DNA from: Haematococcus lacustris
Lineage: Eukaryota; Chlorophyta; Chlorophyceae; Chlamydomonadales; Haematococcaceae
Reading direction: 5' to 3'
Assembly: GCA_030144725.1 (NCBI GenBank)
Contig: JASKMD010000014.1
Span: 189,420 to 253,419 of the forward strand
DNA: 64,000 nucleotides
Position 1 is the first letter of the stretch, and each line of letters begins with the position of its first letter. Shown piece after piece: positions 43,957 through 54,379 of the stretch. The translations under genes were made by a program, and so were the position numbers. The notes beneath the pieces are model-generated. The model was not told where the DNA came from and searched no databases. It worked only from the letters and a program-made list of their open reading frames with translations.

Positions 43957-44357
43957 GCTTAATTCAACAAAGGGTCTGCTAATCTGGCGGTGTCATGGAC
44001 ACTGCGAGTTGCAGAGGTTATCACGTACATCCGGCAGGCTTTATCTTCGCTGACATCGCTGGCAGATGGCGACAACATGAGGTACATAGGTGACGACAGC
44101 GGTACGCAAGTCACGCGTCCCCAACAAGCTACCAGCGGTACGTAAGTCAGGCGTCCCCAACAAACTACCGGCGCCAATGGCGCTATTTCTCAGCCACGTT
44201 TTGCACATCCCACGTGTCGCACATTCTCCTTTCTATGCTTTGCACATCCCCAATACAAGACTCTGTCAGCTACAGGATGCAATGTGAATCATTAAAATAG
44301 TGCAGTATGTTGAGCGCAATCTTGATCGAATCCAACCGTGTTTGGCTCATGCGGGCC
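43957..44357. other. Spacer upstream of the Sec39-like gene
   Basis: No coding signal. 44099-44169 contains two copies of a ~36-bp unit (GCGGTACGCAAGTCACGCGT and onward). The 5' end of the Sec39-like gene may lie at its left border. Confidence 0.45.
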
Positions 44358-44990
44358 CTCGCCCCCGCCCCTGCCCCCGCCCCCGCCCCCCGCCCCCGCC
44401 CCCGCCCCCGCCCCCCCGCCCCCGCCCCCGCCCCCCGCCCCCGCCCCCGCCCCCGCCCCGCCCCCGCCCCCGCCCCCGCCCCCCGCCCCCGCCCCCGCCC
44501 CCGCCCCCGCCCCCGCCCCCCGCCCCCGCCCCCGCCCCCGCCCCCGCCCCCGCCCCCCGCCCCCCGCCCCCGCCCCCGCCCCCGCCCCCCGCCCCCCGCC
44601 CCCGCCCCCGCCCCCGCCCCCCGCCCCCGCCCCCGCCCCCGCCCCCGCCCCCGCCCCCGCCCCCGCCCCCGCCCCCGCCCCCGCCCCCGCCCCCGCCCCC
44701 GCCCCCGCCCCCGCCCCCCGCCCCCCGCCCCCGCCCCCGCCCCCGCCCCGCCCCCGCCCCCGCCCCCGCCCCCGCCCCCGCCCCCGCCCCCGCCCCCGCC
44801 CCCGCCCCCGCCCCCGCCCCCGCCCCCGCCCCCGCCCCCGCCCCCGCCCCCGCCCCCGCCCCCGCCCCCGCCCCCGCCCCCGCCCCCGCCCCCGCCCCCG
44901 CCCCCGCCCCCGCCCCCGCCCCCGCCCCCGCCCCCGCCCCCGCCCCCGCCCCCGCCCCCGCCCCCCGCCCCCGCCCCGCCCCACCCCGCC
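44358..44990. repeat. (GCCCCC)n tract, about 105 units
   Basis: A long, nearly pure CCCCCG hexamer array with a few CCCCCCG and CCCCG units. All six frames are open through it, giving Pro-Ala, Pro-Arg, Pro-Pro, Gly-Ala, Gly-Arg and Gly-Gly repeats. The minus strand (GGGGGC)n could form G-quadruplexes. Confidence 0.98.
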
Positions 44991-45281
44991 CGCTTGCCAA
45001 CAAAAGACTAGATAAGTCTAAGCAAAGCTGTTGCGTACACCTTCCTCTTGTTGTCCCGTGTCTTGTTGTTGAGTTCTGCAGGTGTGCAAAACAACAACCT
45101 CCCCCATCTAACAGTAACAGCTTGAAGCCACAGCCTGAAGAAGCTTCCAAGAGCAGCAACCATGAGCAGAAGCCATAAACTGCAGCTAGGAGCAGCATCA
45201 AGAAGGCGCTTGATGCGGCAGGCGGGAACCAGTAGCCACCTACAAGCAGCCAGCAGTCGCAGCCAAGTGGCGTAGCCAGTA
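44991..45281. other. Spacer between the GC tract and the hAT element
   Basis: No gene seen. A ~21-bp word, GCAGCCAGCAGTCGCAGCCA, occurs at 45247 and again at 45785 on the other side of the MITE, so the MITE sits within a local repeat. Confidence 0.5.
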
Positions 45282-45289
45282 GCTACAAG

Positions 45290-45769
45290 CAGTGTTGTGA
45301 AAATTTCAGATTTTCATTCAGATTTTCAATGAAAATTTTCATCTGAAAATCTGAACGTATTCACTGCAAATCTGAAAGTGCCGGGTGCATCCCCCGGTCA
45401 GATCGCAGATCGGGTGTTGCAGAGTGATTGGCTTGGCTGTGATTGGCTTGGCTGGCGCCAGTGCGCCACATCCACAGCGGAAGAAGCGCAAGCCAGAAAA
45501 CGCCACAGATGGCGGATCCATGGACAACATGGACGGCTTGCATCTTTTTAACTGGCTTGCATGTCTGACCTTTGGCAAACTAAGTATTTCTGCATATCAA
45601 ACAGTGCAGGCCTACAAACAAGCCGCGTGTAAAAGGATGGGCTGATAACCAGCGGCATACGCTCAGTTTCACTGACGATGAAACTCTTTCAGTTTTTCAA
45701 TGAAACACTTTCATTTTCATGAAAATCTGAAAATCTGAAAATCTGAAAATCTGAAGATTCACAACACTG
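45290..45769. mobile_element. hAT-type non-autonomous transposon (MITE) with perfect 8-bp TSD
   Basis: A 480-bp element bounded by inverted ends CAGTGTTGTGAA and TTCACAACACTG, with subterminal CAGATTTTCA repeats on both sides. It is flanked by identical 8-bp target duplications GCTACAAG at 45282-45289 and 45770-45777. A terminal CAGTG and an 8-bp duplication are typical of the hAT superfamily. The 270-bp core has no transposase-like ORF, so mobilisation would need a transposase supplied elsewhere. Confidence 0.88.
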
Positions 45770-45777
45770 GCTACAAG

Positions 45778-46217
45778 GAGGAGTGGCAGCCAGCAGTCGC
45801 AGCCAACAGGTTAACTGCCAAGAGCCAGCAGCCCGGTGTTAGGAGCCCTACCCTACCTTGCAGCATGAAGCAAACCCCTTCCACCTCCCACCCCCCCGCC
45901 ACCACCACCTCCCGAGCCCCCAACATCATCAAGGAGCACACTCTTCCTTTTCCCACCTCCTTCCCACCCTACCTACTTCCCCCCTCCCCTACCTCCCACC
46001 CCATGCCACACACCGCAACCCTTCCCTACCTTACCCACCAGCGTGGCAGTTTGGAGAGGGCAGCCTGGAGCGCGCAGCCTGAAGCCCACAGCCTGAAGCC
46101 CACAGCCTGGAGCGTGCGCCATTAGTAGCAGCCAACCCAGCCCACTCTACCCATGCCAAGCCCACATACCACAATGACCCAGCCCATCCCTCTCCCAAGG
46201 GGATAGCAGTTGAACAG
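45778..46217. other. Spacer between the hAT element and the palindrome
   Basis: Pyrimidine-rich, with a CCACAGCCTGAAGCC tandem at 46078-46115. No gene seen. The palindrome arm starts at about 46218 without a recognisable terminal motif. Confidence 0.45.
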
Positions 46218-46755
46218 CCAAGCCCCTGCCAGCTGCTGCCCACCCGCCTGCCAGCTGCTGCCCACCCCCCTGCCAGCTGCTGCCCATGCCCCTGCCAGCT
46301 GCTGCCCACCCCCCAGCCAGCTGTTGCCCACCCCCCTACCAGTTGCTGCCCACCCCCCTGCCAGCTGCTGTCCATGCCCCTGCCAGCTGCTTCCCACCCC
46401 CATGCCAGCAACTGCCCACCCCCATACCAGCTGCTGCCCATGCCCCTGCCAGCTGCTGCCCATGCCCCTGCCAGCTGCTGCCCACCCCCCTTCCAGCTGC
46501 TGCCCACCCCCCTGCCAGCTACTGCCCGTGCCCCTGCCAGCTGCTGCCCACCCCCCTGCCAGCTCCTGCCCATGCCCATGCCAGCTGATGCTCACCCCCT
46601 TGCCAGCTGTTGCTCACCCCCTTCCAGCTGCTGCCCACCCCCTTGCCAGCTGCTGCCCACCCCCCTGCCAGCTGCTGCCCATGCCCCTGCCAGCTGTTGC
46701 CCATGCCCCTGCCAGCTGCTGCCCAACCCGCTGCCAGCTGCTGCCCGTGCCCTGT
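46218..46755. repeat. 22-bp minisatellite, left arm
   Basis: About 24 copies of CCCTGCCAGCTGCTGCCCAC and close variants. It corresponds to the intron 5 minisatellite of the complete recombinase gene in the right arm. The left arm stops inside it, so no upstream exons exist on this side. Confidence 0.95.
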
Positions 46756-46788
46756 TCATTCCCTATTTGCATGTTCTTCCCATCACAG

Positions 46789-47318
46789 GCGGGGGCCAAG
46801 GACAAGCTCTCATTCATGCGTCACACCAACGTCCACATGTGTGCAGCACATTCCCTTGGGGTCTACTTCGTGAGGAGGTGAGAGTTTTCTGCTTTGCATG
46901 GGGGTGCTCGGTTTGTAAAAACCTCAATCCTTATCCACACCTTTGCCACACCTATTGTGTTTTGGTTTACAAGCAAAAATGATCCGCTCTATGTGCATGA
47001 CCGTGAAAAGTTCACGAAAGTACCCCTCATCTCTGGCTCCGATGAGGGGAAGTCAGGCAGCTATTGGACCATGCACCGACAGTTCACGGGACTCTTCGAA
47101 GCGCTTGGCCTGGGGTTGGGCAAAACCACCCATGCCCCCCGCCATGGCGGCTCTAGGGGGACGCAAGAGCGCGGGTGAGCCCAAACCTATGCCATCTGCT
47201 GCCCACCCCACTGCCAGCTGTTGCCCACACCTCTGCTAAGTTGGACGAGTCCAAGATCGCGCAGCACTGCAGGTGGGACAAGAGCATGGTTGTCACGCAC
47301 TACCTGACGGACGTCTAG
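46789..47318 (+). pseudogene. Truncated tyrosine-recombinase gene, left palindrome arm
   Basis: Contains only the last three exons of the gene found complete at 57378-54815: 46789-46877, 46974-47174 and about 47240-47318. The first two are almost identical to the right-arm exons, including the H-x-x-R motif in TTHAPRHGGSR. At the last intron acceptor the left arm reads GCTAAG|TTGG where the right arm reads GCTAG|GTTGG. This one-base change moves the AG and would shift the frame. Exons 1-5 are absent because the arm ends in the minisatellite. It is almost certainly non-functional. Confidence 0.85.
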
Positions 47319-47519
47319 ACCGAAGCCTTCCTCCACCCAGCATGCTATGTAAGAATCAACAAGAATAGATTCTAAATAGGGTCCAACGACCTTGATGTAA
47401 TGAAGGTACTCGTCCATGCTCCAGCCCCTGCACAATGACACAGAGTCATCTTATATACAATGCTCTACTGTACCCAATGACTACAATGCATGACACACAT
47501 TACTGTAAGGCAGCCAGCA

Positions 47520-47765
47520 CTGGGATACAACTTCAATCTACCCGGATCTAAACGGATTCTGCCCGCATTTTAAATGGTTATAACTTCAATTTACCCGGAT
47601 CTAAACGGTTTCTGCCCGCATCTTAAAAGGCCGTAACAAGGGCAACCGACGGCTAATTATGTCTCAACCGTCAATTATAGCCAACCGTCAATTATAGCCA
47701 ACCGCTAACTATAGCCAACCGCCAATTATAGCCAACCGCCATTTATAGCCAACCGCTTACACACG
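47520..47765. repeat. 57-bp duplication and 17-bp tandem array, left arm
   Basis: 47530-47632 holds two copies of a unit containing AACTTCAATTTACCCGGATC. 47645-47765 is an array of a 17-bp unit that reads GGTTGGCTATAATTGAC on the other strand. The same pair of repeats recurs in the right arm at 54380-54612, and the 17-bp array also at 52700-52805. Confidence 0.9.
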
Positions 47766-48469
47766 ACCCCATCCTCATGTCACGCTCCTTGCACCTCCTC
47801 CTTGCACCTCATGCAATTCATGCGCCCATGCGCTTTATTTATTCATTGTGCAATTCATCACGTGCATTGGCATGCATTCCATCATAGCATAGATGCTTGC
47901 TTGCATGAGAGGGAGCCCCGCCTAATACACGGCACCATGAACACCACTTGCAACACATGATGATACATGATACAGAAGATTGAGCACCAACCGAGACGTG
48001 AGCGGTGCCATGTCGTTCTCCACTATGCGTGGCATGAGAAAGGCTGGTGATAGTGAGGGACAACGATGCTATCTAAGGTATACAGGGAATGGCAGGACTG
48101 AGATGTGGTGGTGGGATGAGAGCATTAAGAAGCACAACACCACTCGCAGAAAAATTGAACTTTTTGACAAAGTGCTTTGATACATTGTATTTTCTAGCGG
48201 TTCTAAGAATGGGGGTGTAAACCTAAAATCGAGGAAAAATCGGGCTGAGGAGATACGAGGAAACCAGTACTGGTTCACCCCCAACCAGTACTGGCCGCCC
48301 CTTGTGTATCCATGGCCGTGACGTGATGGGGTGCTAGCTTCCTTCATCGTTGGTTGGAGAAGTATTTGATGATTCACCAACCTTTGTAACAGATTACACG
48401 TGCATGGCATGCATGTTACAGCTAGCTCCATGTGTGTTAAGTCCGTCAAGGCTGTAAACGCAGTTGCAC

Positions 48470-49912
48470 TCAATGATCTGGCGTCTCATTGTTCCCTTGT
48501 CCCCTGCAACTATCATGCACGCTTGGCCTTCTTTGCTGCCGGCCCCTGCGCCTTTTCCTAAGCCTTCTTGCAGCATCAGCCGCTTTCTTATGGCTCAAGA
48601 TATATCTCAACAGCTGCTGCACCTCTGCATCATGCAATAGTCTATCCGCCTTCAAGAGCTCGTCCACAGGCTCAAGTGCAGCAGGCGTATACGGCACAGG
48701 AGGGCCAAACATGCATGCTTGCTGCTCTCCCAAACTCAATGGCCAATGCTGCTCCTGCTCAAGGAGCCGTTGCAGTGGGCTGGTGGGTTGGCACTTAAAC
48801 GATAGCTGCTTGTGTATCGACGCCACAAAGCATGTCTCGTTATGACGTTCCCCTTGCTGCCATTGAAATGCACCCTGGTGGATGCGCTGCCCTCCAGCCC
48901 ACAATCCCCCGCATGGATCGTGTAGCCACGCATGCCTAGCACCTCGCCTTGCTTCAAGGTCACCCTGTACACCTGCATCTTGTCCACAGCTACCATCTGC
49001 TCTTTGAAACGTTTAGCATCGATGTCGCCCTTGTTCTTGACCTCCGCAAGCAACACCTTGATGTGGCTGTCTGGGATGACCAGGACGCGTGTCAGCTCCA
49101 GTGCTATGATCAGCACCAAGCCATCACGCCCCCTGCTGAACGTTGCTGGCTGTGCTGCTGAGGGTGCACCAGGCGTAGAGGTGAGGGGAGCCTGAGGAGG
49201 AAGGGGGTTGCTGCTGCTGCTGCTTGCTACGGTTTGGCTGCCTTGCATGAACTGCCCTTGCGTCTTTTGGGGGGCTGAATTGGCTCCACATCCACATGCA
49301 GCGCCTGTGCTGCTACCAACCTTGTGGCTGGCACCCGGGGCAGGTCCTCCCCATTCACGTTGCGCCCATACTTGGCATCATTCACCAGTACGGTGCCACC
49401 ACGCAGAGTGATCAAGGACAGGCTGGAAGCAAACTGTTGCAAGCTGTTCAGGTAGGCCAGAGCAATCTTGAATGCTGTCGCCCACTGCTTCAGCTTGCGC
49501 TGGGCTGCTGCTCCTGCCTCTCCCCCCTGGGCTGCTATGCCCTGGTGCGTCTGGATGCTGCGGATAGCCCGAGCAGACGTGTTGCCTGACATGGACACGG
49601 CGTCGGGGAGGCTGCCATCTGCATTGGGGGGGGTGAAGGGCATTTGGAGGCGCTGGCCAGTGCTGTAGTTCACCTTCTGTGACCCATCCTTCATGGCAAC
49701 TTGCAAGGCTGTCTTGCACACGTGGATGTCATGGAAGATGGCCATGCCAAACTCCAATGCCAACAATTGGCATGCCCACACACGGAGTTTGTCTGCTCGG
49801 AGGTGAGCTGTGAGGCGGGTCCTTGCAACACCACGCTGCTGCACTACCTCACGCCATTGTTGTGGGTCCTCCTCCTCTGGCACATGGGGGTTGCCGTCAG
49901 GGTAGGCTGGCA
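48470..49912 (-). pseudogene. Unknown element gene, left arm copy
   Basis: Reads outward from the palindrome centre. The first part (49912 to about 49230) encodes an unknown domain with EEEDPQQWREVVQQRGVART, GEAGAAAQRKLKQWATAFKI and VLVNDAKYGRNVNGEDLPR, and ends at a TAG after AKP. In a shifted frame (49248-48736) a second part follows: GRDGLVLIIALELTRVLVIP, then VYRVTLKQGEVLGMRGYTIH and TRVHFNG. A third frame (48904-48470) supplies the end, with LLKADRLLHDAEVQQLLRYI. The other arm reads the same segments in one frame, so this copy carries at least one stop and two frame changes. The H-A-G/R-x-H pattern looks like a cupin-type fold; function unknown. The N-terminus is lost at the centre. Confidence 0.7.
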
Positions 49913-49941
49913 ACAGCCACTGAAGGCATGACATACGTTTT
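49913..49941. other. Palindrome spacer
   Basis: 29 bp between the inverted arms, which begin with GGCTGGCA on the left and TGCCAGCC on the right. Such a short spacer allows cruciform or hairpin formation. Confidence 0.9.
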
Positions 49942-51413
49942 TGCCAGCCTACCCTGACGGCAGACCCCATGTGCCAGAGGAGGAGGACCCACAACAATGG
50001 CGTGAGGCAGTGCAGCAGCGCGGTGTTGCAAGGACCCGCCTCCCAGCTCACCTCCGAGCAGACAAACTCCGTGTGTGGGCATGCCAATTGCTGGCATTGG
50101 AGTTTGGCAGGGCCATCTTCCATGACATCCACCTGTGCAAGACAGCCTTGCAGGCTGCCATGAAGGATGGGTCACGGAAGGTGAACTACAGCACTTGCCA
50201 GCGCCTCCAAATGCCCTTCGCCACCCCCAATGCAGATGGCAGCCTCCCCGACGCCGTGTCCATGTCAAGTTGCACGTCTGCTCGGGCTATCCGCAACATC
50301 AAAACGCAGCAGGGCATAGCAGCCCAGGGGGGAGAGGCAGGAGCAGCAGCCCAGCGCAAGCTGAAGCAGTGGGCGACAACATTCAAGATTGCTCTGGCCT
50401 ACCTGAACAGCTTGCAGCAGTTTGCTTCCAGCCTGTCCTAGATCACTCTGCGTGGTGGCACCGTACTGGTGAATGATGCCAAGTATGGGCGCAACGTGAA
50501 TGGGGAGGACCTGCCCCGGGTGCCAGCCACAAGGTTGGTAGCAGCACATGCGCAGCATGTGGACGTGGAGCCAATTCAGCCCCCCAAAAGACGCAAGGGC
50601 AGTTCATGCAAGGTAGCCAAACCAAAGCAAGCAGCAACAGCAGCAGCAACAGCAGCAGCAGGCACCAGCAGCAACCCCCCTCCTCCTTAGGCTCCCCTCA
50701 CCTCTACGCCTGGTGCACCCTCAGCAGCACAGCCGAAACGTTTCAGCTGGGGGCGTGATGGCCTGGTGCTGATCATAGCACTGGAGCTGACACGCGTCCT
50801 GGTCATCCCAGACAGCCACATCAAGGTGTTGCTTGCGGAGGTCAAGAACAAGGGCGACATCGATGCTAAACGTTTCAAGGAGCAGATGGCAGTTGTGGAC
50901 AAGATGCAGGTGTACAGGGTGACCTTGAAGCAAGGCGAGGTGCTGGGCATGCGTGGCTACACGATCCATGCGGGGGATTGTGGGCTGGAGGGCAACGCAT
51001 CCACCAGGGTGCATTTCTATGGCAGCAAGGGGAACGTCAATAACGAGACATGCTTTGTGGCGTCGATACACAAGCAGCTACTGTTCAAGTGCCAACCCAC
51101 CAGCCCACTGCAACGGCTCCTTGAGCAGGAGCAGCGTTGGCCATTAGGTTTGGGAGAGCAGCAAACAGGCATGTTTGGCCCTCCTGTGCCGTATACGCCT
51201 GCTGCACTTGAGCCTGTGGACGAGCTCTTGAAGGCGGATAGACTATTGCATGATGCAGAGGTGCAGCAGCTGTTGAGATATATCTTGAGCCATAAGAAAG
51301 CAGCTGATGCTGCAAGAAGTCTTAGGAAAAGGCGCAAGGGCAAGCAGCAAAGAAGGCCAAGCGTGCATGATAGTTGCAGGGGACAAGGGAACAATGAGAC
51401 GCCAGATCATTGA
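49942..51413 (+). pseudogene. Unknown element gene, right arm copy
   Basis: One frame runs from the palindrome centre to 51413, broken only by two TAG codons: 50439-50441, where the left arm has TTG, and 50688-50690. It links the N-terminal unknown domain (DKLRVWACQLLALEFGRAIF), an Ala/Gln/Pro-rich linker (about 50630-50720), a domain with LIIALELTRVLVIPDSHIKV and the cupin-like GMRGYTIHAGDCGLEG followed by TRVHFYG, and a basic C-terminus (DAARSLRKRRKGKQQRR). I do not recognise the family. The two arms carry different lesions, so both decayed independently or were joined after partial decay. Confidence 0.7.
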
Positions 51414-51657
51414 GTGCAACTGCGTTTACAGCCTTGACAGACTTTACACACATGGAGCTAGCTGTAACATGCATGCCATGCACGTGTAATCTGCTACATA
51501 GGTTGGTGAATCATCAAATGCTTCGCCAACCAACGATGAAGGAAGCCAGCACCCCATCACGCCACGGCCATGGATACACTACCCAGAATCAATGAGTGTA
51601 AATCCCACCATTGAAGCCTTTGCCCCCGTTTCAGGTCAATCAGTACGGGTTGAAGGT

Positions 51658-51958
51658 CACTCCTACAATTTAGTCCCTGCGTTTGTCCCTGCGTTCTACC
51701 GACCTTGTCCGATCGGGCTGGAATTTTGATAGATGGTAGTTTGCAGAAAATAAAACATATTTTTCAGATAAAATATTTTGAAAAAATCAAAGGCGGCTGC
51801 GCTGTGGCCCTGGGGCGTAGGTGCAGGGATAAGTGCAGGGATAGGTTTCGGGCCACAGCGCGACAGTTTCTGAAAACTGCCATCTATCAAATTTTCAGCC
51901 CGATCGGACAAGGTCGGTAGAACGCAGGGACAAACGCAGGGACTAAATTGTAGGAGTG
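51658..51958. mobile_element. MITE-like inverted-repeat element in the right arm
   Basis: About 301 bp with long terminal inverted repeats (about 90 bp each). They begin CACTCCTACAATTTAGTCCC and end with the reverse complement, and include TTGTCCGATCGGGCTG and TTTTGATAGATGG. The core is only about 120 bp and has no ORF. The CACT ends recall CACTA elements, but no convincing 2-3 bp target duplication is visible (flanks GGT and GTG). It is absent from the left arm. Confidence 0.8.
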
Positions 51959-52180
51959 GTGAGCCTGTACTGGTTGGGTGTTAGCCAATACTGGATAATG
52001 GTCAGGCACTACTGGTTTGGGGTCAGCCAATACTGGTTTGGGGTCAGCCAGTACAGGTTGGGGGTGAACCAGTACTGGTTGGGGGTATACCAGTACTCGT
52101 TTGAGGTGAACCAATACTGGTTGAAGTTGAACCAGATTAGGTTGAGGGGCGGCCAGTACTGGTTGGGGGTGAACCTGTAC
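51959..52180. repeat. 21-bp tandem array (CCAGTACTGGTTGGGGGTGAA)
   Basis: About ten diverged copies of a unit built on CCAGTACTGGTTGGGGGTGA. The left arm has only two copies at 48270-48300, so the array expanded or contracted in one arm. The internal CCAGTACTGG is itself palindromic. Confidence 0.9.
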
Positions 52181-52699
52181 TGGTTTCCTCGTATCTCCTC
52201 AGCCCGATTTTTCCTCGATTTTTGGTTTACACCCCCATTCTTAGAACCGCTAGAAAATACAATGTATCAAAGCACTTTGTCAAAAAATTCAACTTTTCTC
52301 ATAAACTTTTCTTCGAGTGGTGTTTTGCTTCCTAATGCTCTCATCCCACCACCACCTCTTAGTCCTGCCATTCCCTGTATACCTTAGATAGCATCGTTGT
52401 CCCTAACTATCACCAGCCTTTCTCATGCCACGCATAGTGGAGAACGACATGGCACCGCTCACGTCTCGGTTGGTGCCTAATCATCTGTATCATGTATCAT
52501 CATGTGTTGCAAGTGGTGTTCATGGCGCCGTGTATTAGGCGGGGCTCCCTCTCATGCAAGCAAGCATCTATGCTATGATGGAATGCATGCCAATGCACGT
52601 GATGAATTGCGCAATGAATAAATAAACCGCATGGGCGCATGAATTGCATGAGGTGCAAGGCGGAGGTGCACAGAGCGTGACATGAGGATGGGGTCGTGT

Positions 52700-52805
52700 G
52701 TTGGCGGTTGGCTATAAATGGCGGTTGGCTATAATTGGCGGTTGGCTATAATTGACGGTTGGCTATAATTGACGGTTGGCTATAATTGACGGTTAGGACA
52801 TAATT
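52700..52805. repeat. 17-bp tandem array
   Basis: About six copies of GGTTGGCTATAATTGAC and variants, matching the arrays at 47645-47765 (inverted) and 54380-54500. Confidence 0.9.
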
Positions 52806-53052
52806 GGCTATCGGTTGCCCTTGTTACGATGAGGATAACTGCAACACCGAACCTTTTCCGGGTTTGTAAACGACAGAGGCCGAAGCAGTTCCGAGTGAAC
52901 GCTCGAGACCGACGCCAATTAGTTAACCCTAACTTCAATTTACAGAGACGATAAATCGATTCTGAGCTCGGCGGAGCCAAGCTGATCATTGTCTTTAGTG
53001 TAACATTTGGGGCCCTTCTTTGTTTGTTGTTTGGTGAAGGTCATTCGTTGCT

Positions 53053-53885
53053 ATGGCGCGCGCAATGGACGTGGCACTAGTGGCGTTCTTGGCGAATGGA
53101 GCGGCGACGACAATGACGACGACGACGGTGGCACCAGACCTGACATCGGTAAGCTCGAACTTCACTATTGCCGAGATGGTGCGGCTTGCCACGCACTAGT
53201 ATCTATTGTCTCATTGAAACCGCCATCGGCAAACACCCCTCCGATTTCCTCGTAGGGACACCCGCAAGCCATCCAGCGCCGTTGTGGGGGTCACCACGTA
53301 GCGTTCTTGTGGAGGTCACGATGTGGATAACATGTTTTCTCAGCGGGCCGCCGCCTCCGCCGCCACTTCAAGTGCCCAGCTACAGCCGCCACATCCTTGT
53401 CCCAATGTTGCTATCGTAACTATAAACGTAGGTGTTTCCTCAACCGTGTAGGCGCAGCGACCATTATTTTGGTCGCTAGGGCAGCCGTGCTATTGCCATT
53501 GCCGCATCTGCCAGGGCTAGCAGTATCCAGGGCAGCAACATGCGCCTGCGCAATTGTATTCGTGTGCATTCATGTTTGCCACATCATGTTGTTTTGTCTC
53601 TTGCAGAGTTGCTTGGTTGTGGACTTCCTTCTTAGCATGCTAACGCTAATGCTTTTCACCTATCATCAAGTCAAACAGAACCTCAAGCTCAGTCAGGTCG
53701 GTGAGCACACTCTTGTGTGCCCCTTGGGGAGGGTGGCAGATCCCGGTGGTATGGTGTCTTACATTGTGCATGATGGCTGCCAAAACCCTCTTTGATGTCC
53801 TTGTTTGTAGGAGTTCAAGTCATTTATCCATTGCGGCTACCGATGTGGGGTTATTTTTGAGGTGGCTTCTGTGCCAGCCAAGTAA
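53053..53885 (+). CDS. Possible three-exon 86-aa gene inside the right-arm insertion
   Basis: Exons 53053-53148, 53607-53696 and 53811-53885 all have GT-AG borders and all join in phase 0, giving 87 codons including a TAA. The product starts MARAMDVALVAFLANGAATT (hydrophobic N-terminus, possible signal sequence). It continues with SCLVVDFLLSMLTLMLFTYH (second hydrophobic helix) and ends with a Lys/Cys-containing segment. No family is recognised. The sequence is unique to the right arm, between two diverged copies of the 17-bp-array block. Short exons can close in phase by chance, so the call is tentative. Confidence 0.3.
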
Positions 53886-54379
53886 TGTTGTTGCTGGCGC
53901 CGTTGAGGGTGGCGCACATCACACGGGTGGTGCTCTTGATGCTCCTCGCCTGCCCACCGCCCCAGCTCAGGATATCACTACCTCCACCTTCACCACCTTC
54001 ACCACCTCCCAGTCCTGCCATTCTCTCTTAGAGAGCGTTGTTGTCCCTCACCAGCCTTTGGAATGCCACGCATAATGCATGGCATGGCACTAATCACGTC
54101 TCGGCTACTGCTTATTCATCTGTTTGTCATAATGTGTTGCAAGTGGTGTTCATGGTGCCTAGGCGGGGCTAGGCGGGGCTCCCTCTTCTATGGGGTGAAG
54201 CGCATGCAAGTTAGCTTTGCTATGATGGAGTGCATGCGAATGCACATAATAAATTGCATGATGAAGAAATGAAGGGCATGGGCGCATGAATTGCATGAGG
54301 TGCAAGGAGGTGCAAAGCGCGTGATATGAGGATTAGGTTGTGTGTTGCGTGGTAGTGTAGTGGCATGTGTAGTGGGTGC

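Noticed and set aside
44292..45201. Overlapping long ORFs on both strands rich in Pro-Ala, Pro-Arg or Gly-Arg
   Set aside because: They are forced by the CCCCCG hexamer, which contains no stop in any frame.
45339..45645. Transposase ORF inside the hAT element
   Set aside because: Open frames are under 90 codons on both strands and show no BED finger or hAT dimerisation motif.
46031..46881. Gln/Trp/Gly- or Pro/Cys-rich repeat proteins in both palindrome arms
   Set aside because: Translations of the 22-bp minisatellite that fills intron 5 of the recombinase gene.
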